DNA of 43,843 bases from Acidobacteriota bacterium (GTDB taxonomy: Bacteria > Acidobacteriota > Blastocatellia > Pyrinomonadales > Pyrinomonadaceae), in the NCBI GenBank assembly GCA_025463125.1, contig JAOAPX010000068.1, positions 1-43,843 on the forward strand. Direction: 5' to 3'. Under the pieces are notes generated by a model. The model did no database searches. It saw only the letters and a list, made by a program, of their open reading frames with translations, and was not told the DNA's origin. The first letter of the stretch is position 1. Each line of letters starts with the position of its first letter. A program made the translations under genes and the position numbers. Below are positions 7,341-15,662 of this stretch, piece by piece.

Positions 7341-9137
7341 ATGAATTTCCGAACAACTGGTTTTTTACAAATTTTCGCATTTATTTGCCTTGTTTTTATG
7401 ACCGCAAACGCCCAGAGCGAATCGCCGAATGTGCCGAAAGATTGGCGTACTTTAGCCGAGCAGACCGATTATCGTCAAAGCTGGAATTACGCCGACACGA
7501 TTCGTTTCGCACAAAAGCTCGATAAAGCTTCGGACAAAATAATTTATAAATCGTTCGGCGCGAGCGGCGAAAACAAAGATTTGCCTTTATTGATCGCCGC
7601 TGACGATAAAACTTTTTCGCCCGAAGAAGCGCGAAGAAAAGGCAAAGCGGTGATTTTGATTCAGGCGGGAATTCATTCCGGCGAAATCGACGGCAAAGAC
7701 GCCGGTTTCGCGCTGCTCCGAGACATCGCGATTACAAAAACGCGCGCCGATTTATTAAAAAACGCGGTTCTGCTTTTCATCCCGATTTACAACGTTGACG
7801 GGCACGAGCTCGCTTCGCCTTACAATCGAATCAATCAAAACGGACCTGACGAAATGGGCTGGCGCGGAACTTCGGCGAATTTGAATCTGAACCGCGATTA
7901 TATGAAAGCGGACGCGCCGGAAACGCGGGCTTTTCTGCGTCTCTGGAACGATTGGAAACCGGATTTTTTCTTTGATCTTCACGTCACCGACGGCGCCGAT
8001 TTTCAATATAACGTGACGTACGAATACGCGCATTTCGATGAAGTTTCGCCGTTTGTCAAAAACTGGATGAACGAATATTTCGACGGGCGCATTGTTCGGG
8101 AAGTCGAAAAAGAAGGAAACCTTTTGACGCATTATCTCGAATTCGGCGGGCGCGAAGTGACGAGCGGAATTTACACGTTTATCGCCGCGCCGCGTTTTGC
8201 GACCGGCTACGCGGCGCTTCGCAATCGTCCCGGATTATTGATAGAAACGCATTCGCTGAAACCGTATCGCTCGCGCGTTCGCGGCACATACGACGTTTTA
8301 TGGAAAACGATCGCCGAGATAAACGATTCAAAAGCGAGTCTTTTCGAAGCTAATCGAAAAGCCGACGAAGAAACGATCGCTCGCGGCAGAATTTTCGATC
8401 CGTCGGCGCGGTTTCCGCTGCGTCTCGAATTAACCGAAAAAAGCGAGCCTTTCGAGCTTAAAGCCGTCGAATATTCAATCCAGGACAGCGAAATTTCGGG
8501 CGGCAAAAAAATCGTCTACGGCACGAAACCGCTCGAAATCACGGTTAAAAAGTTCGACAATGCGCGCGTTTCATCCGCAATCGCGCCGCCGCTTTATTAC
8601 ATCGTTCCGCCGCAATGGAGAGCGGCGATCGATGTTTTGCAGGCGCACGGAATCGAATTTCAAAGAACGTCTAAGCCTTTAACCATCGAAGTCGAAAGCT
8701 ATCGTCTGACCGAAGCGAAATGGGCGACCGCCCCGTTTGAAAATCGCCTGCCGGTCAATTACAAAGCCGTTCCCGTAACCGAACCGCGGACTTTCCCGGC
8801 ACAATCCGTTATAGTTCCGCTCAGTCAAACGGCGGCAAACGCGGCGATTCATTTGCTCGAACCCGGTTCGGGAGACTCGCTTGCCGCGTGGGGATTTTTC
8901 AACGCCGTTTTCGAGCAGAAAGAATATTTCAGCGATTACATAATGGAAAAAATCGCCGCCGAAATGCTCGCCAAAGACGCGGATTTGAAAAGGGAATTCG
9001 AAGAAAAATTAAAAGACGAAAAATTTGCCAAAAGCCCGCGCGCGCGTTTGAACTTCTTTTACGAACGCTCGCCGTATTCCGACAAAAAAATCGGTGTTTA
9101 TCCAATCGGCAGAATTACAAAAGAAATCAAATGGTAA
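7341..9137 (+). CDS. Secreted M14-family zinc carboxypeptidase-like metallopeptidase
   Basis: A signal peptide (cleaved near ANAQ/SESPN) starts this 598-residue protein. The M14 fold signature follows, with zinc ligands HSGE (H112, E115) and H214 (FFFDLHVTDG). The substrate-binding Asn/Arg are in LNLNRDY, and the probable catalytic Glu is in LIETHS (E302). The second half is a beta-rich C-terminal region (residues about 340-598) of the type found in large bacterial M14 proteins. It probably trims peptides in the periplasm or outside the cell. It begins 70 nt after the hydrolase gene. Confidence 0.88.
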   Translation: MNFRTTGFLQIFAFICLVFMTANAQSESPNVPKDWRTLAEQTDYRQSWNYADTIRFAQKLDKASDKIIYKSFGASGENKDLPLLIAADDKTFSPEEARRKGKAVILIQAGIHSGEIDGKDAGFALLRDIAITKTRADLLKNAVLLFIPIYNVDGHELASPYNRINQNGPDEMGWRGTSANLNLNRDYMKADAPETRAFLRLWNDWKPDFFFDLHVTDGADFQYNVTYEYAHFDEVSPFVKNWMNEYFDGRIVREVEKEGNLLTHYLEFGGREVTSGIYTFIAAPRFATGYAALRNRPGLLIETHSLKPYRSRVRGTYDVLWKTIAEINDSKASLFEANRKADEETIARGRIFDPSARFPLRLELTEKSEPFELKAVEYSIQDSEISGGKKIVYGTKPLEITVKKFDNARVSSAIAPPLYYIVPPQWRAAIDVLQAHGIEFQRTSKPLTIEVESYRLTEAKWATAPFENRLPVNYKAVPVTEPRTFPAQSVIVPLSQTAANAAIHLLEPGSGDSLAAWGFFNAVFEQKEYFSDYIMEKIAAEMLAKDADLKREFEEKLKDEKFAKSPRARLNFFYERSPYSDKKIGVYPIGRITKEIKW

Positions 9138-9141
9138 ATTG

Positions 9142-9194
9142 TGACGAGTAGTAAACGATGAACAGTTTTTCTATTCATCGTTTACCTCTCGTCA
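9142..9194. repeat. Inverted repeat between the peptidase gene and malQ
   Basis: GTAAACGATGAA and its mirror TTCATCGTTTAC flank a short loop, and TGACGAG/CTCGTCA extend the arms with mismatches. There is no clear T-run. It could be an intergenic repeat element or an mRNA processing hairpin just before the malQ start. Confidence 0.6.
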
Positions 9195-9210
9195 TTCACC
9201 ATTAAATTAT

Positions 9211-10731
9211 ATGAACTTTCAAAGAGCAAGCGGCATTCTGCTGCACCCGACATCTTTACCCGGCAAATTCGGCATCGGCGACCTCGGCGATGAAGCTTAT
9301 CGTTTCGTAGATTTTCTGGCGGACGCGAAACAAACTTACTGGCAAATTTTGCCGCTCGGTCCGACCGGATACGGTGATTCGCCGTATCAATGTTTTTCGG
9401 CGTTTGCGGGAAATACCAACTTGATTTCGCCGCAGAAAATAGTCGAAGACGGGTTTTTGAACGAAAAGGAAATCAAACCTAAAAAGAAGTTTTCCGCCGG
9501 GCGCGTCGATTACGGCGCGGTTATCGAATATAAAAACGCGCTTTTGAAAAAAGCTTTCGAGCGATTTCGGCAAACGACCGACGAGGCGATCATCAAGGAG
9601 TTTCACGGCTTTTGCGACGAAAACTGGTTCTGGCTCGAAGATTACGCGCTTTTTCGCGCCTTAAAACTCGCGCAAAACTATGCTTCCTGGCAGAAATTCG
9701 AAGAGCCTCTGAAGCTCCGGCAGCCGGAAGCTTTAGCCGAAGCGCGCAAAACGCACGACGACGAAATTTTCGCTCAGAAATATTACCAGTACACGTTTTT
9801 TAAGCAATGGAAAGCCGTTAAAACTTACGCGAACGGTAAAAACATCCGGATCGTCGGCGACGTGCCGATTTTCGTCGCGCTCGATTCGGCTGATGTTTGG
9901 TGCAATCAAGCGCAGTTCAAACTCAATGAAGACGGTTCGGCAAAAGTTGTCGCGGGCGTTCCGCCGGATTTCTTTTCGAAAACCGGGCAGCTCTGGGGCA
10001 ACCCGATTTACGATTGGGAAAAAATGCGCGCCGACAATTTCCAGTGGTGGATCAGCCGCGTCGCTTCGATTTTGAAAACCGTCGATATCGTCCGCGTCGA
10101 TCACTTTCGCGGTTTCGCGGCGGCGTGGGAAGTTCCGGGCGGCGACGAAACGGCTGAAAACGGAAAATGGGTCGATGTGCCGGGCAGAGAATTATTTTAC
10201 GCTTTGCGCTCGGCGCTCGGCGATCTGCCGTTCTGGGCGGAAGATTTGGGCGTGATTACGTCTGATGTCGAAAGTCTGCGCGACGAATTCGGATTTCCCG
10301 GAATGAAAATTCTGCAATACGCTTTCGGCGGCGACGCCGCAAATGAAGCTTTGCCGCATAATTACATCAAAAATTGCGTTGTTTATACCGGAACGCACGA
10401 CAACGAAACGATCGCCGGCTGGTTTGATTCGCGAGCGGCAGAGGCATCGAAGACGGAAGATTCGCCAGCCGCGCGTGAGCGCGATTTTTGTTTGAATTAT
10501 TTGAATTCCGACGGCGCTGAAATTCACTGGGATTTTATACGCGCCGCGTGGTCTTCGGTTGCCGCGACCGCCATCGCGCCGATGCAGGATTTGCTCGGTT
10601 TAGGCAACCGGGCGCGAATGAATCTGCCCGCGTCGAGCGCCGGAAATTGGAACTGGCAAAGCGGCGAAGGCGACTTTTCCGCCGCGGCTGCGACTCGTTT
10701 AAGAAAATTAAACGAGCTTTACGGGCGATAA
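9211..10731 (+). CDS. malQ: 4-alpha-glucanotransferase (amylomaltase)
   Basis: This 506-residue GH77 enzyme transfers alpha-1,4-glucan segments between maltooligosaccharides in the cytoplasm. The N-terminal signature RASGILLHPTSLPGKFGIGD and LPLGPTGYGDSPYQCFSAF are diagnostic. The catalytic nucleophile is D297 (VRVDHFRG), the general acid/base is E344 (WAEDLG) and the transition-state stabiliser is D397 (TGTHDNET). These positions match bacterial amylomaltases of about 500 residues. No other glycogen gene is adjacent. Confidence 0.96.
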   Translation: MNFQRASGILLHPTSLPGKFGIGDLGDEAYRFVDFLADAKQTYWQILPLGPTGYGDSPYQCFSAFAGNTNLISPQKIVEDGFLNEKEIKPKKKFSAGRVDYGAVIEYKNALLKKAFERFRQTTDEAIIKEFHGFCDENWFWLEDYALFRALKLAQNYASWQKFEEPLKLRQPEALAEARKTHDDEIFAQKYYQYTFFKQWKAVKTYANGKNIRIVGDVPIFVALDSADVWCNQAQFKLNEDGSAKVVAGVPPDFFSKTGQLWGNPIYDWEKMRADNFQWWISRVASILKTVDIVRVDHFRGFAAAWEVPGGDETAENGKWVDVPGRELFYALRSALGDLPFWAEDLGVITSDVESLRDEFGFPGMKILQYAFGGDAANEALPHNYIKNCVVYTGTHDNETIAGWFDSRAAEASKTEDSPAARERDFCLNYLNSDGAEIHWDFIRAAWSSVAATAIAPMQDLLGLGNRARMNLPASSAGNWNWQSGEGDFSAAAATRLRKLNELYGR

Positions 10732-10838
10732 TCCGCCTTACAGGAAAAAGCCCGTCGTTTGTTTGTTTTGAACGGATGCTTTTTCGATTTAACGCGCGAG
10801 CGGTTTTATTCGATAATCGAAAAAAAGGTAAAAAAAAT

Positions 10839-11027
10839 ATGAAAGCGCTTTCATTGATCGCCCTGTCTCTAGCGGCATATTTATTATATTTAGGTGTTTC
10901 AACGAAAAAATCAGCCGGCGGACCGCTGGGAAACGCCTTGATAGTCGGCAGCGTTTTGGTCGGCGGAACGGTTTTAACAATATGGATACTGACATTTATA
11001 AAAGAGAAAAATGATAAAAAAAGATAA
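10839..11027 (+). CDS. Hypothetical 62-residue membrane protein
   Basis: The frame from ATG 10839 encodes two hydrophobic segments (LSLIALSLAAYLLYLGV and ALIVGSVLVGGTVLTIWILT) separated by a short polar loop, and ends in a lysine-rich tail. A purine-rich AAAAAAGG lies just upstream. It begins 107 nt after malQ and is followed, after about 220 nt, by a plus-strand terminator. The family is not recognised. The clean two-helix layout makes a real small inner-membrane protein likely. Confidence 0.65.
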   Translation: MKALSLIALSLAAYLLYLGVSTKKSAGGPLGNALIVGSVLVGGTVLTIWILTFIKEKNDKKR

Positions 11028-11348
11028 AAAAGACAAAGATTAAGGAACATACAAAGCGGCGACAAATTCGGCGGCAAAAAATGATTTCGATTTGATTTAG
11101 AAAGATGGATTAACAAATGCTGTCGCGCCGCGCTTTTAAATCGTCGAAAGAATTGTTTTGAAAGTTTGTTTGAGCGTTGATTTCGTAAATGCGGCGGCTT
11201 GGGCAATCATAAACGAAGAATAATCGAGTAATAAGGAAAAACAATCAAATAAGGCAGGCATTCGAGCCTGCTGTTTTTATTTGCCGGTCAGTTCGGTATT
11301 TATAATCGCTGTTTGCGCGATAATCGATTTTTGTTTCACGCTGCAAAT
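11028..11348. other. Intergenic stretch with one terminator
   Basis: This 321-bp gap lies between the small membrane protein gene and the convergent response regulator gene. Apart from the hairpin terminator at 11251-11279 I see no convincing gene or repeat. Confidence 0.5.
11251..11279 (+). terminator. Rho-independent terminator
   Basis: GCAGGC (11254-11259) pairs with GCCTGC (11266-11271) around the loop ATTCGA, followed by TGTTTTTATTT. It is oriented to end the malQ/small-protein transcript. Confidence 0.8.
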
Positions 11349-12002
11349 TTATTCAATATAAATAAGCTTAAGGCGAATTGCGTGACGCGTCAGACCGGCG
11401 ACGTCGCGAACATTTAGCTTGTTCATCAAATTATTCCGGTGAGTTTTGACGGTCGTTTCGCTGATATGCAGTTTGCCGGCGATTTCCGCTGACGAGCAGC
11501 CTTCGGCGATAAGCTGTAAAACCTCTCGTTCGCGATTAGTCAGCTGAACTTCGCTCGTGCTCGATCCATTATTATTTTTATTGTTGTTGTTTTGAATCTT
11601 GTTAACCGCGTCGGCAATTTCCCGGCTAAAATAAACTTTACCTTTAGCCCCGTAACGAATGGCTTCAACCAAATCTTTAGCCGCGCCGCATTTAAGCACA
11701 TAGCCGGAAATCCCTGCGTTGAGCATATCTCGAATATACGCTTCATCCATATGAATAGTTAAGGCGATGACCCGGGTTTTCGGGCTGATTTTGCGAATTT
11801 GCAGAGCCGCGTCAATTCCGTTTAATTCCGACATTGAAATATCGACGACAACGACGTTCGGGTGTAACTGGTCTACTAATTTTACCAATTGCCGACCGTT
11901 CGAGCATTGGCTGATTACGTTGAAATTAGGCTCTTCACGAAGTAGTGAAGCAATACTTTCACGTACTAATTCATGATCATCTGCCAATATTATGGTTGTC
12001 AC
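11349..12002 (-). CDS. NarL/LuxR-family response regulator
   Basis: This 217-residue DNA-binding regulator has a receiver domain (1-120) with the acidic pair DD (residues 8-9), the phospho-acceptor D54 in VVVVDISMSELNG and a conserved Lys in GYVLKCG. An Asn-rich linker (NNNNKNNNG) joins it to a LuxR helix-turn-helix (LTNREREVLQLIAEG, then SETTVKTHRNNLMNKL). The start is GTG at 12002, chosen because a strong GGGAGGA site lies 7 nt before it. It is encoded 342 bp downstream of a histidine kinase in the same orientation, so the two form a two-component pair. The neighbouring polysaccharide locus is a plausible target. Confidence 0.93.
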   Translation of the reverse strand: MTTIILADDHELVRESIASLLREEPNFNVISQCSNGRQLVKLVDQLHPNVVVVDISMSELNGIDAALQIRKISPKTRVIALTIHMDEAYIRDMLNAGISGYVLKCGAAKDLVEAIRYGAKGKVYFSREIADAVNKIQNNNNKNNNGSSTSEVQLTNREREVLQLIAEGCSSAEIAGKLHISETTVKTHRNNLMNKLNVRDVAGLTRHAIRLKLIYIE

Positions 12003-12344
12003 GCGATATTCCTCCCGGACATTACCGTTTTTTTTATATCGGGAGTGTGAGTTTTACAGTACAAGAGGTGATGAGGTCAGGTAAATTTGTACTTTCTCAG
12101 TTTCGACAGAAAAGTAAATAAAAAAAACTTCAGTGCCGAATAGTTCCAGAAAACAATCTAAAACGATTGTAACTGAGAATAAAGTTTTTTAAGCGGTTTG
12201 TTTGTCATTAAGATTACAAAAATACGGTTTTTATGAAGGCAACTTTAAATGACGGCTTTTAGGTTTTATCCGGAATAAGTTAATTATAAGCAGGGAATAG
12301 CTTAACGCCTGAGAGACGGAATCGGGTTGGAGATTTACTTTAAA
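12003..12344. other. Gap between kinase and response regulator genes
   Basis: 342 bp without a supported gene. It contains the GGGAGGA ribosome site of the regulator (minus strand) and probably a separate promoter for it. I see no terminator or clear operator. Confidence 0.5.
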
Positions 12345-13553
12345 TCAGTCGAGAGGAACTTCAAGACTAATTTTAGTTCCTTTTCCGATTTGCGAGATGA
12401 TATGCAGTTTCGCACCGATTATTTCGGCTCTTTCGCGCATACTTGCCAGTCCGATACCTCGGTTTGCTATTTTCTTTAAGTCGAATCCGCAGCCGTTGTC
12501 TTCAATTACCGCCAAAGCAGTTTTATCTGTCACGGCGAGTTTGAGCGAAATCGATTCGGCGGCGCCGTGATTGACGGCGTTTGTCACGGCTTCCTGCGCA
12601 ATACGATAAATAGCCCGTTCAATAGTTGATTTCAGGCGCGGAAAGGCGGAACAAAAATTAAGCGAAATTTCAGATGAGCTGCCGGATGAGAGGTTTTTTA
12701 TATCGGACACAAATTTGCGCAGCGCTTCGGGTAATCCGAAATCCTCCAAAACTCCCGGGTGAAGAATATGCGCCATTTTACGCAAAGACTGCTGGTTTGT
12801 TTGCAAAAGCTCCTGCGCTACGACTAGATCGGCAATGATTGAATGTTCATCCGGAAGTAATTCGACAATTCTTTTTTCAAGCCGGTGAAGTTTGATGGAA
12901 GCGATGACTAATTGCTGCGCGACTTCATCGTGAAGCTGGCGCGAAAGATGCCGCCGTTCATCTTCACGCGCTTGATCGAGCCGTTCGAGCAAATTGCGCC
13001 TTGATTCTTCTGTTTGCTTTCTTTTGATTCCGTTGGCGATGGCATTAGAAACCGACGCCATCGCCTGAATCGTCAAATCGGTTAATTGATGTCGAGCGAA
13101 AGCGCATATTACGCCGACCAGTTCTTCCTCGACGATTAAAGGATAACCGGCAAAGGCTTTCATTCCTTCGTTTTTAATCCAACTTTTATCATTGAAAAGC
13201 GGTTCGTCGAGCACATTGTTAGTTAAACAAGGCATTCGAGTTTGCGCGATCATTCCGACTTTTCGCTGACCTATCGGGATCTCAGAGTATTGAGCGTCAA
13301 GAGGCAAGTCTATTCCGGCGCCGGCTTCCAAAGTTAAAACGCCGGCATCATTATCAATCGTCCAAACGCGGACAAAAGCCACTTCCAAATGCTGCACTAA
13401 AACCCGGGAGCAATGCTGCAATACGCAGCGCAAGTCTCCTTCTCGAATAAGGGCGGAGTTAACGTCTTCGTTAAGCGAGGCGAGGCGCTCACGCTCGCGC
13501 AGCAGTTTATCCGTTTGTCGGTCAGATGAAGAATCGTGAGAATCAAATGACAT
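12345..13553 (-). CDS. GAF-domain sensor histidine kinase (HisKA_3/NarX type)
   Basis: This 402-residue cytoplasmic kinase has no transmembrane segment. A GAF domain (about 25-175) would sense a small molecule or redox signal, with Cys43, Cys48, Cys109 and Cys150 visible. A dimerisation/phosphoacceptor helix follows, with RRHLSRQLHDEVAQQL; H208 in LHDE is the likely phosphorylated residue. The HATPase domain shows the N-box (AQEAVTNAVNHG, about 319-330), G1 (EDNGCGFD) and G2 (NRGIGLASMRERAE). A strong AGGAGGT precedes the ATG at 13553. Its partner is the response regulator downstream. Confidence 0.93.
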   Translation of the reverse strand: MSFDSHDSSSDRQTDKLLRERERLASLNEDVNSALIREGDLRCVLQHCSRVLVQHLEVAFVRVWTIDNDAGVLTLEAGAGIDLPLDAQYSEIPIGQRKVGMIAQTRMPCLTNNVLDEPLFNDKSWIKNEGMKAFAGYPLIVEEELVGVICAFARHQLTDLTIQAMASVSNAIANGIKRKQTEESRRNLLERLDQAREDERRHLSRQLHDEVAQQLVIASIKLHRLEKRIVELLPDEHSIIADLVVAQELLQTNQQSLRKMAHILHPGVLEDFGLPEALRKFVSDIKNLSSGSSSEISLNFCSAFPRLKSTIERAIYRIAQEAVTNAVNHGAAESISLKLAVTDKTALAVIEDNGCGFDLKKIANRGIGLASMRERAEIIGAKLHIISQIGKGTKISLEVPLD

Positions 13554-13848
13554 TGCAAATTCTACCTCCTAATTATTAACAAGCCGCAGCCTCTATGATC
13601 AGACAAGATGGTCTGTTTGCGTTACGTGAACGAGCCGCGCCTGATTAAATGAACGGGCATTACCGGTATTAAGATTAGATAATTTTCTCGAATTGAGCAG
13701 TTGAAAGCAATTTTTAGTTTTTATTAAACTCGAACTTCTATTTTTTGTAAAGAAAATTCTTTTTTCGGATATCGGACAGGTATAATTTTCCGTAAGTGCG
13801 ATGTTTCTATAAATTAAACGGATATGCATTTTCCCATTGATTTACACG

Positions 13849-13887
13849 CTAAAAAGAATTTTTCATTTTATCCTCCTTTCGGAGGAT
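13849..13887 (-). promoter_or_regulatory. Hairpin sequestering a Shine-Dalgarno site, with a 5-codon mini-ORF, in the kinase leader
   Basis: Read on the minus strand, ATCCTCC-GAAA-GGAGGAT (13887-13870) forms a 7-bp stem capped by a GNRA tetraloop. The 3' arm is a perfect Shine-Dalgarno sequence. It is followed by AAA and then ATG (13866), which opens a reading frame of only five codons (MKNSF, stop at 13849). The element lies about 300 nt upstream of the kinase start in the same direction. It could be a leader peptide whose translation is gated by the hairpin, or a regulatory stem-loop. No transcript evidence is available. Confidence 0.45.
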
Positions 13888-13983
13888 TACGTCATTAATC
13901 CAACACGGTATATATTCTTAGGATATTAAAGATTTCGGAAATTGTTTATGCATTCTCAAGCGCAAACACTTAAAACTCTCACT

Positions 13984-14001
13984 TAAACATAAGAATGTTT
14001 A
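13984..14001. promoter_or_regulatory. Operator-like dyad upstream of the polysaccharide locus
   Basis: TAAACAT-AAGA-ATGTTTA is a perfect 7-4-7 inverted repeat about 55 bp upstream of the candidate -35 box. Its AT-rich symmetry suits a dimeric LuxR/NarL-type regulator, and one is encoded next door, but binding is inference only. Confidence 0.4.
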
Positions 14002-14054
14002 TTGTCGCCTGTCTCTTTCAGGCATTCTGATGGCTTATACGGAAATAAACAAAA

Positions 14055-14083
14055 TTTTCATCAATTGACAAATTTTACATAAT
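14055..14083 (+). promoter_or_regulatory. Candidate sigma-70-type promoter of the polysaccharide locus
   Basis: TTTTCA (14055-14060) and CATAAT (14078-14083) are spaced 17 bp apart. Matches to consensus are four and five of six. A start site near 14090 would coincide with the left arm of the structured leader. A TTGACA at 14065-14070 is closer to the -35 consensus but has no -10 at the right distance. Confidence 0.45.
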
Positions 14084-14088
14084 TTATT

Positions 14089-14190
14089 CGCCTTTTAAAT
14101 CAAGGCTTCCCTTAGCGGTTTCACGCGATCTTCGTGCTTTTTAAACAAAGCTCGCAAGGCGCAACTGGGGAGAGGTGCGTTTAAAAGGCG
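14089..14190 (+). ncRNA. Candidate structured 5' leader (possible cis-regulatory RNA)
   Basis: CGCCTTTTAAA (14089-14099) and TTTAAAAGGCG (14180-14190) are a perfect 11-bp inverted pair enclosing 80 nt. The interior can form smaller stems: AAGG-CTTC-CCTT, CACG/CGTG, and GCGCA/TGCGT around ACTGGGGAGAGG. No T-run follows, so it is not a simple terminator. It does not match the cyclic-di-GMP, cobalamin or other riboswitch consensus sequences I know. It ends 28 nt before the first gene of the locus. Confidence 0.45.
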
Positions 14191-14218
14191 CGGGCACGTC
14201 AAAAGGTTATTAATACTA

Positions 14219-14515
14219 ATGAAAACGAAAAGTAAAACAATCAAAGAAACCAAGGACAAGAAAAAAAGAAAACGCACCGCGCGCGTTATTTGTCATGACA
14301 AAAACGAATTTTGGACGACCCAGACGCAGTTTTGGCAATGGGTGAGAGAACTAAAAGTTATCAAGCTGCACAACAGCCCTTTGACCGGAATGTTTGCGCG
14401 TCCCGATGAAGAATCGATGATCGTGATAAACAACACGGTCTTAAATCGCGTTCACCGCAATCATATCGGCGAAGTGCTGGCGTCCAGGCGTTTAATGAAA
14501 CCGAGGAAAAGCTGA
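14219..14515 (+). CDS. Hypothetical basic protein, first gene of the polysaccharide locus (98 aa)
   Basis: I do not recognise this 98-residue protein. The first 25 residues are extremely Lys/Thr-rich (KTKSKTIKETKDKKKRKRT). A compact region with Trp-rich WTTQTQFWQWVRELKV and a basic C-terminus (HRNHIGEVLASRRLMKPRKS) follows. There is no signal peptide or membrane segment, so it is cytoplasmic and could bind nucleic acid. Its TGA overlaps the ATG of the export gene (ATGA at 14515), which indicates translational coupling and supports it as a real gene. A regulatory role is only a guess. Confidence 0.75.
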   Translation: MKTKSKTIKETKDKKKRKRTARVICHDKNEFWTTQTQFWQWVRELKVIKLHNSPLTGMFARPDEESMIVINNTVLNRVHRNHIGEVLASRRLMKPRKS

Positions 14516-15576
14516 TGAAACAAATAAATCTTTTCAAATACCCGGCGCAGCCGGGACAGATATTAATCGGCACCGTCATTTTTCTGACAATTTCAATCGT
14601 TTTGCTTTCAAAGGAAGCTTGCGCGCAGGAAGTCGTTAAAACAGGCGGCGATATCGTCAAAATTCAGGAAAACCCCGCGATTAATAAAGAATCGGTAATT
14701 AATAAAGAATCGGAACAGTATCTGATCGGTTCGGGCGACGTTCTGGATATCCGAATTTACAATCGCCCGCAGCTTTCGCGCGATTCGGTGCGGGTTGACG
14801 GGCGCGGGCGAATTCAGCTTCCTCTGATCGGCGAGGTGCAGGCGTCTTGTCTGACCGAAAGCGACCTGGCAAAGGCGATTACAAAACCGTTTCTCGAATA
14901 TTTGCGAAATCCGCACGTCGAAGTTTTTATCAAAGAATATCAATCAAAGCCTGTGATGGTGATCGGCGCGGTTCGCGACGCCGGTCAGTTTCAGCTGCGC
15001 CGCCGCGTGCGGATTTTGGAACTTTTATCGCTCGCCGGCGGCTTGACCGATCAGGCTGACGGGCGAATTCAGGTCAAACACGCGCCCGAAATGCAAACCT
15101 GCGGCGAAGCGGGCGGCGAAACCGAAAATGCGGCGAGCGGCGAATGGTACAACATCGCCGATTTGCTTCGTCAAAGCGAAAATGCCGGGCAAATTCCGTA
15201 TGTTCAGCCCGGCGACACGATCAATCTGCTCGAAGCCGACAAAGCCTTTATCGTCGGCAATGTGGTTAAGCCTTCCACGCTTTTATTAAAGGAGCGAATC
15301 ACTATTACCGAAGCCGTCGCGTCTGCCGGCGGAGTTTTGCCCGATTCAAAACTCGATAAAGTCAGGATTCTTCGGCAAAACGGCGAGAACGATAAAATCA
15401 AACAGGAAATTATCGTCGATCTAAAAGCGATTAATAAGCTTCAGGCGGAAGATATCGCTTTGCAGGCAAACGATATAGTTGACGTGCCGACCTCAAACGG
15501 CAAGAAATTTCTGCGCGGCTTGATAAACAATATCGCGCCGACCATTTCGCGCGGCACTGTCAGGATAATTCCTTAA
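14515..15576 (+). CDS. Wza-like polysaccharide export protein (Poly_export + SLBB)
   Basis: This 353-residue protein would form the periplasmic/outer-membrane channel for the polysaccharide. A hydrophobic signal region lies at about 18-38. The Poly_export domain begins at QYLIGSGDVLDIRIYNRPQL (about 67) and contains VDGRGRIQLPLIGEV. Two SLBB-type domains follow (from VMVIGAVRDAGQF, about 150, and from AFIVGNVVKPSTL, about 243), each with a LLSLAGG/AVASAGG-type motif. A GAGG site 8 nt upstream supports the ATG at 14515. No lipobox Cys is seen after the signal, unlike E. coli Wza. Confidence 0.92.
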   Translation: MKQINLFKYPAQPGQILIGTVIFLTISIVLLSKEACAQEVVKTGGDIVKIQENPAINKESVINKESEQYLIGSGDVLDIRIYNRPQLSRDSVRVDGRGRIQLPLIGEVQASCLTESDLAKAITKPFLEYLRNPHVEVFIKEYQSKPVMVIGAVRDAGQFQLRRRVRILELLSLAGGLTDQADGRIQVKHAPEMQTCGEAGGETENAASGEWYNIADLLRQSENAGQIPYVQPGDTINLLEADKAFIVGNVVKPSTLLLKERITITEAVASAGGVLPDSKLDKVRILRQNGENDKIKQEIIVDLKAINKLQAEDIALQANDIVDVPTSNGKKFLRGLINNIAPTISRGTVRIIP

Positions 15577-15662
15577 AAACGGCAATCAAATACAGCATTT
15601 TTCTGCTTTAAGCGGTGCGCCGGGTAACGCGGCAAGCGGAACGCGTCGGTAGAGGTAAACAG

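Larger units (their letters stand above)
13554..14218. other. Long divergent regulatory region between the two-component genes and the polysaccharide locus
   Basis: 665 bp without a convincing protein gene. It holds, left to right, the kinase leader with the hairpin and mini-ORF (13849-13887), an AT-rich dyad at 13984-14001, a small hairpin GCCTG/CAGGC at 14007-14023, a candidate plus-strand promoter (14055-14083) and a structured leader (14089-14190). A 76-codon minus-strand frame at 13599-13829 was judged non-coding. Confidence 0.6.

Noticed and set aside
10535..11206. 223-codon minus-strand frame opposite the malQ 3' end
   Set aside because: It overlaps malQ and the small membrane protein gene, is rich in Arg/Lys/Ser as expected for an antisense shadow, and has no domain signature.
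13599..13829. 76-codon minus-strand frame in the kinase leader
   Set aside because: No ribosome site, no recognisable domain, low-complexity AT-rich codons unlike the neighbours; it lies in a regulatory leader.
14065..14070. TTGACA as the -35 of the polysaccharide promoter
   Set aside because: No -10 hexamer lies 16-18 bp downstream; TTTTCA/CATAAT with a 17-bp spacer fits better.
14089..14190. MITE-type mobile element
   Set aside because: 11-bp terminal inverted repeats are present, but no target-site duplication flanks them and no second copy is visible in the window.
14095..14277. 60-codon hydrophobic minus-strand frame
   Set aside because: The hydrophobic run is the antisense of the Lys-rich start of the 14219 gene and overlaps the structured leader.
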